From Pontibacter ramchanderi (GTDB lineage: Bacteria; Bacteroidota; Bacteroidia; Cytophagales; Hymenobacteraceae): DNA of 64,000 nucleotides. Shown here in pieces: positions 60,297-64,000 of this stretch; the stretch's first letter is position 1; every line of letters starts with the position of its first letter. Made by a program: the position numbers and the translations under genes. The DNA is taken from positions 372,001 through 436,000 of the forward strand of contig NZ_PJMU01000001.1 of NCBI RefSeq assembly GCF_002846395.1, in the 5' to 3' direction. Under the pieces are notes generated by a model. The model made no database searches. It saw only the letters and a list, made by a program, of their open reading frames with translations, and was not told the DNA's origin.

Positions 60297-61124
60297 CTAA
60301 AAGAATGCCATGGGGTTGGGGTAGGAGAAGACGTAGGCCAGGTCATCTTTCACTTTCTGGCTGTTGATGAGTTTGAAGCTTGTCTCTTCCATGTCCTTGA
60401 ATGTGGGGGCCTCCAGGTGGAGTGCCTTGGCGGCTGCCACATAAAAATCACGTCGGCTTGGGTGTTCGTCGGCGCAGGCGTTATATACCTGCCCCCATTT
60501 TTCCTCTGTTATGATGCGCTCCAGTATATTCAGGCAGTCCTCGAGGTGGATCAGATTGACAGGTGCATCACCGTTTGGCAGATCGTGCTTGCCGGCCATA
60601 AACCGACCAGGTTGTCTGCTGTCGCCAACCAGGCCGCCAAACCTAACCACCGTGCATACCCAGCTTTCACTATTCTGAAACATGCGTTCTACCTTCAGGA
60701 GCGTGTTGTCCGGATCTCTTTCGTCTGTGAAGCTGGTATCCTCTTCAGTCACAATCCGGTTCAGGTCAGGGTATACGGAAGTGGAGGAAACGAAAAGCAC
60801 CCGGCTAACCGTTGATTGCAATAGCGCTTTTTGAAGCACAGTCATCTGTTGCAGGTAGCTCTCGCCACCATCAGCGCGAAGCTTGGGCGGGATATTCAGT
60901 ATCAGCACATCCGCCTGAAGAAAATCCTTCAGCGTATCGGCACTTAATAAGGGATCAGCAAGGTTGACCTGAAAAGGTTGAATACCTGACTGGCGCAGGA
61001 GCTCCAGCTTTTTTTCGGAAGTTGTGGAGCCATTAACGCTTAGCCCAGACCGGACCAGTCTCTCAGCCAGCGGAAGCCCCAGCCAGCCGCAGCCCATTAC
61101 ACTGATATCCACTTTATTTTGCAT
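60297..61124 (-). CDS. SDR-type NAD(P)-binding protein (YeeZ-like)
   Basis: A 275-residue atypical extended SDR. The nucleotide-binding strand is DISVMGCGWLGLPLAERLVR (GxGxxG variant), followed by VLILNIPPKLRADGG, the Ser/Tyr region VLFVSSTSVYPDLNRIVTEE, and VVRFGGLVGDSRQPGRF and VNLIHLEDCLNIL. The Tyr is in SVYP without the usual YxxxK spacing, so catalysis may differ. Substrate is unknown; nucleoside-diphosphate-sugar epimerases are the nearest annotated group. A likely -7 element lies 54 bases upstream. Confidence 0.85.
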   Translation of the reverse strand: MQNKVDISVMGCGWLGLPLAERLVRSGLSVNGSTTSEKKLELLRQSGIQPFQVNLADPLLSADTLKDFLQADVLILNIPPKLRADGGESYLQQMTVLQKALLQSTVSRVLFVSSTSVYPDLNRIVTEEDTSFTDERDPDNTLLKVERMFQNSESWVCTVVRFGGLVGDSRQPGRFMAGKHDLPNGDAPVNLIHLEDCLNILERIITEEKWGQVYNACADEHPSRRDFYVAAAKALHLEAPTFKDMEETSFKLINSQKVKDDLAYVFSYPNPMAFF

Positions 61125-61178
61125 CGCTCTGGTGTTTTGATCTTAACATTCCGTAAGCTCACTTGTTATCGCTTGCGA

Positions 61179-61186
61179 CAAAGGTA
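61179..61186 (-). promoter_or_regulatory. -7 promoter element of the SDR gene
   Basis: The minus strand reads TACCTTTG, matching TAnnTTTG. It predicts a leader of about 50 bases. Confidence 0.45.
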
Positions 61187-61205
61187 AGCCTAAATTTATT
61201 CATCC

Positions 61206-62660
61206 ATGCAGTACGACGTCATCCTGGTCGGTTCCGGATTTGGTTCACTCACAGCCGCAGCGCTGCTCGCCCAACGAGGATTAAAGGTTGCGGTGCTGGA
61301 GCAGGCCAAATATCCCGGTGGCTGCGCATCTTCTTATAAACGCAAAGGCTTCTGGTTTGAGACAGGCGCCACGACACTGGTTGGGTTGGATGAATACATG
61401 CCCCTGCGCTATCTGCTGGACGTGACAGGTATAGAACTGCCGCTCATAAAACTCGATATTCCCATGCAGGTGCATCTGCCAGATGGTCACGTTATAACCC
61501 GCTATAATCAACTGGGAGATTGGATACAGGAAGCTGAGCGCGTGTTCGGAGCGGAAGGTCAGCGGCCATTCTGGGAGCACTGTTACCGTATGAGTCAGCA
61601 AGTATGGCGCACCTCGCTGGAGCAACAGGCCTTTCCTTTTTCAAATCTAAAGGACCTTTGGCAATCCTTCAAGCAGGTTCGCTTCCACCAGCTATCGTTG
61701 TTGCCTGGTGCCTTTCGTACCATGCAGGACCTGCTTGCCAGGTATGGTCTTCATGAAAACGAGCTGTTTGTCGACTTCGTGAACGAGCAGTTATTGATCA
61801 CAGCCCAAAACCGTCTAGAAGAAGTAAATGAGCTTTTCGGTGCTACCGCCCTGTGCTATACCTTGTTTGGTAACTACTATGTCGAAGGAGGCATGATCGC
61901 GCTGGCCCGTGCTCTTGAGCGATACCTACACAGCAAAGGCAGCACGATCCTGTACAGGCGAAACATACAGGCCATTATACCTCAACCTGATGGATATGAG
62001 GTAAAGTGCCTGGCCGGCAATTACCAGGCCCGCTTTGTGATCAGTGGCATTCCGCTCAATGATACTTTCCAGTTGTTTCAAGAAACAAAGGTGAAGCAAA
62101 AGCTGAAGCCATACCTGTTGCCCTCCGGAAAACTGAACGGGGCTTTCACGATGGCCATTGTGCTCCGCAACGCGCCGGCTATACCTGTGCTGCATCACCA
62201 GGTACACATGCCTGAGGGTTTACCAGTAATTGGCAGCAAGAGCTTTTTTGTTAGCTATAGCCACCCAAAGGACAAGGTAAGGGCAGGAGAGGGCGAGCGA
62301 GTAGTGGCAGTGAGCACACATGTACCAGATCCGGCTAACTTAAAAATTGAAGATAAGCACATAATTGAAGAGGCGATCATCAGCAGAATGGAAAAGTCAA
62401 GTATGCTGCACCGATCGGATATCCTGCACCTGGACTCTGCCACGCCTGGCGCCTGGATCTTCTGGACGCAGCGAGCCTATGGTATGGTGGGGGGCTACCC
62501 TCACTACCGCGACATTAAACCCTGGCAAATGAAAGACGCGCGCCTGGACCACAAAGGAGCTTACGTTTGCGGCGACTCTGTATACCCGGGTCAGGGCATT
62601 GTCGGCGTTTGCCTGAGTGGCATCATCGCAGCAAACAAGCTCCTTCAGGATCACTTTTAA
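61206..62660 (+). CDS. phytoene-desaturase-like FAD oxidoreductase (CrtI/CrtD/CrtISO group)
   Basis: A 484-residue flavoprotein. The dinucleotide-binding motif is DVILVGSGFGSLTAAALLAQ at residue 4, followed by AVLEQAKYPGGCASSYKRKG and FETGATTLVGLDEY. The C-terminal FAD-binding GAYVCGDSVYPGQGIVGVCL is typical of carotenoid desaturases, isomerases and retinol saturases. A desaturase (CrtD-like) or isomerase reaction on a carotenoid is the best guess, but several related amine-oxidase-fold enzymes cannot be excluded. No other crt gene is adjacent. Confidence 0.85.
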   Translation: MQYDVILVGSGFGSLTAAALLAQRGLKVAVLEQAKYPGGCASSYKRKGFWFETGATTLVGLDEYMPLRYLLDVTGIELPLIKLDIPMQVHLPDGHVITRYNQLGDWIQEAERVFGAEGQRPFWEHCYRMSQQVWRTSLEQQAFPFSNLKDLWQSFKQVRFHQLSLLPGAFRTMQDLLARYGLHENELFVDFVNEQLLITAQNRLEEVNELFGATALCYTLFGNYYVEGGMIALARALERYLHSKGSTILYRRNIQAIIPQPDGYEVKCLAGNYQARFVISGIPLNDTFQLFQETKVKQKLKPYLLPSGKLNGAFTMAIVLRNAPAIPVLHHQVHMPEGLPVIGSKSFFVSYSHPKDKVRAGEGERVVAVSTHVPDPANLKIEDKHIIEEAIISRMEKSSMLHRSDILHLDSATPGAWIFWTQRAYGMVGGYPHYRDIKPWQMKDARLDHKGAYVCGDSVYPGQGIVGVCLSGIIAANKLLQDHF

Positions 62661-62847
62661 AGTATTCGATTTAGGGAAATGCTTCATCATTCTGTTTTGC
62701 GGTTCAACAGGCAATTTGTGATTATAACAGGGTGGTCTATACCTGATTAATGAATTTACATTCACGTATGAAAATATAATAATCTGATAATGTTTGAATG
62801 AAGCTGGTGTTGCATCTTTGCTTTGTAAAACATATAAACTTAAAGCT

Positions 62848-63735
62848 ATGCTAACACACTTAAAACGCATCCTATACCTATCGATGGTTGGCTGGATGCT
62901 GGTTTCCTGCTCGGAAGAATCTGTAATCTCGCCAAAGGATGAGGCCAATGTTGGTACGCCTGACAGCATTGCCAATGCCACTGCCACGAAAGATGGTAAC
63001 CTGGCAATGGGCAACCCAAGCGGGGCCAACACCAGTTACTCCAATTACCTGATCAACAAGTCGCAGTTTTCGATGTCCTATAACTCTTACCGAGGCACAC
63101 CAAACTGGGTTAGCTGGCACCTGAGCAGTGCCTGGTTGGGCAGCACACCGCGCCAGGATGATTTCCGGGCGGATAACTCCCTGCCAAGTGCTTTCTACAG
63201 GGTTCAGCCGTCCGACTACACTGGTAGTGGTTTTGATCGTGGCCACAATACACCTTCAGCTGATCGTACACTTACCGTGTCGGACAATTCGGCCACATTC
63301 CTGATGTCGAACATGATTCCGCAGGCACCTACCAACAACCAGCAGGCCTGGGCGAACCTGGAGAACTATTGTCGCAAATTGGTCAGTCAGGGCAATGAAC
63401 TCTATATCATCATGGGGCAGTACGGCAAAGGCGGCACAGGCAGCAATGGCTATAAGGAAACCTTGGCCAATGGAAAGGTAACAGTGCCGAACCGTATCTG
63501 GAAGGTGATTGTAGTATTGCCCGTAGGCACTAGTGACGTAAGCCGGGTGACCACCAGTACCCGTGTCATCGCGATTGATACGCCCAACTCCAACAATATC
63601 AGCACCAGCTGGGGAACGTACCGCACCACCGTGGACGCTATCGAAGCCAAAACAGGCTATAACATCCTCTCCAATGTATCCTCTTCTGTTCAGAGTGTAA
63701 TCGAAGCGCGGGTAGACAACGGACCAACATCTTAA
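62848..63735 (+). CDS. DNA/RNA non-specific endonuclease (NucA/DRGH family), lipoprotein
   Basis: A 295-residue nuclease with lipobox MLVSC (Cys21), so lipid-anchored outside the cytoplasm. A Ser/Asn/Thr-rich linker precedes the beta-beta-alpha-metal domain. The catalytic motif DRGHNTPSADR is at residues 130-140, preceded by the substrate strand NWVSWHLSSAWLG. The metal-binding Asn region is FLMSNMIPQAPTNNQQAWAN. The family degrades single- and double-stranded DNA and RNA with magnesium. It faces a NuiA-like inhibitor gene across one terminator. The ATG at 62848 gives the signal peptide; the frame is open to 62794. Confidence 0.93.
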   Translation: MLTHLKRILYLSMVGWMLVSCSEESVISPKDEANVGTPDSIANATATKDGNLAMGNPSGANTSYSNYLINKSQFSMSYNSYRGTPNWVSWHLSSAWLGSTPRQDDFRADNSLPSAFYRVQPSDYTGSGFDRGHNTPSADRTLTVSDNSATFLMSNMIPQAPTNNQQAWANLENYCRKLVSQGNELYIIMGQYGKGGTGSNGYKETLANGKVTVPNRIWKVIVVLPVGTSDVSRVTTSTRVIAIDTPNSNNISTSWGTYRTTVDAIEAKTGYNILSNVSSSVQSVIEARVDNGPTS

Positions 63736-63754
63736 GGTATAGCTTGATAAGCTA

Positions 63755-63800
63755 TATAAAAAAATCCCCGGCTGCTCTAGTCGGGGATTTTGCTTTTTTC
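63755..63800. terminator. bidirectional terminator between nuclease and inhibitor genes
   Basis: Stem AAAATCCCCG (63761-63770) / CGGGGATTTT (63782-63791), with A-run on the left and T-run on the right. A further small palindrome ATAGCTT/AAGCTAT lies just before it. Confidence 0.8.
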
Positions 63801-64000
63801 TCAGGTTTCCACCACCATTGTTTTGAGGCCGGCTATCTCGCCTCCCGGTGTGCGGCCAAGTATGAGCACCAGTTTCTGGGTTTCACCAATGCGGTACACC
63901 TTCACGCCCTGCAGGAGCTCCTGTAGTTTTTTCTCCAGGTTCTGAAAACGGTTGGCCTGCTGCAAACCCTTTTCGCCCGCGTCCGGTCTGGCTTGGGTCA
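63801..64000 (-). CDS. nuclease A inhibitor (NuiA)-like protein, C-terminal part
   Basis: The last 66 codons of a gene continuing beyond the right edge. The visible end reads NRFQNLEKKLQELLQGVKVY, RIGETQKLVLILGRTPGGEI, AGLKTMVVET. This matches the C-terminus of the NuiA family, whose Anabaena member ends with VYRLGEVELDVYVIGETPAG, NLAGISTKVVET (from memory) and inhibits the non-specific nuclease NucA. It converges on a NucA-family nuclease gene. The N-terminal half lies outside the window, so full-length integrity cannot be judged. Confidence 0.8.
   Translation of the reverse strand, partial: TQARPDAGEKGLQQANRFQNLEKKLQELLQGVKVYRIGETQKLVLILGRTPGGEIAGLKTMVVET

Noticed and set aside
62813..62820. 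CATCTTTG as the promoter of the nuclease gene
   Set aside because: The first base deviates from TAnnTTTG; kept out of the feature list as an inexact match.
1..64000. GGTATAG as a Chi or KOPS-type polar signal
   Set aside because: The two orientations are nearly equal along the window, whereas such signals are strongly strand-biased relative to replication.
1..64000. CRISPR arrays, tRNA/rRNA genes, IS elements, integrase or phage genes
   Set aside because: No regularly spaced direct repeats, cloverleaf-like segments, transposase or integrase motifs were seen in any gap.

Overview
The window looks like chromosome of a pigmented Bacteroidota species, most likely Cytophagales/Hymenobacteraceae (Pontibacter-like). 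The reasons are the TAnnTTTG-type -7 promoter elements, a type III glutamine synthetase, the long form of IspG, MtaB, lipoproteins and porins of Bacteroidota type, and carotenoid-type oxidoreductases. This is inference from gene content; no rRNA gene is present to confirm it. I saw no tRNA, rRNA, CRISPR array, IS element or prophage. About 55 protein genes occupy both strands in short operons separated by clear intrinsic terminators.

Layout. 1-5.7 kb: a zinc-ribbon coiled-coil protein (cut by the window edge), Nif3-like protein, a small lipoprotein, lpxK, a putative porin and miaE. 5.8-15.7 kb: a secreted GATase1-like protein, a MacB-type permease, a Skp/OmpH-like lipoprotein, mtaB, an LTA-synthase-like sulfatase and glnN (GSIII). 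15.9-26.8 kb: ispG with two small downstream genes, a MarR regulator, leuS, a DsbA-family protein, a DUF1003 protein, a spheroidene-monooxygenase-like protein, a PNPOx-like protein, an ACP-phosphodiesterase-like protein and a SlyD-like isomerase. 26.9-38.6 kb: an SMUBP-2-type helicase, an MMPL/RND exporter, a Cys-rich exported peptide, dbpA, an AI-2E-type permease, a DUF2062 protein, and a leader ORF/TPR/TPR/OmpA envelope cluster. 38.6-46.5 kb: an Xre-RES toxin-antitoxin pair, a beta-CASP nuclease, a nucleotide pyrophosphatase-like protein, an outer-membrane barrel, a cell-wall amidase, a lipoprotein and a FUSC protein. 46.5-55.6 kb: an AddA/AddB-like recombination operon interrupted by two small genes, plus an unrecognised protein. 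56-64 kb: a deaD-type helicase with a long leader, a DUF2383 protein, a BaiN/HI0933 flavoprotein, an SDR, a CrtI/CrtD-like oxidoreductase, and a DRGH nuclease facing a NuiA-like nuclease inhibitor.

Most striking signal. The asymmetric word GGTATAG/CTATACC (core GGTATA/TATACC) is scattered through genes and intergenic DNA. By hand I count about 170 core hexamers (about 31 expected at random) and about 90 heptamers (about 8 expected), almost equally on both strands. It occurs in all reading frames, dictates rare ATA isoleucine codons in glnN, and sits in a terminator loop. It behaves like a DNA-level signal (uptake sequence, methylation or nucleoid site) rather than a coding feature, and I know of no description of it.

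Other notable points are a NucA/NuiA-like nuclease-inhibitor pair, a toxin-antitoxin promoter with a palindromic operator, several promoters that predict leaderless mRNAs, a 29-codon ORF ahead of the TPR operon, intergenic inverted arms made of reiterated short words that end flush with stop codons, and a protein that may be a GTPase-dead relative of the FtsZ N-domain.
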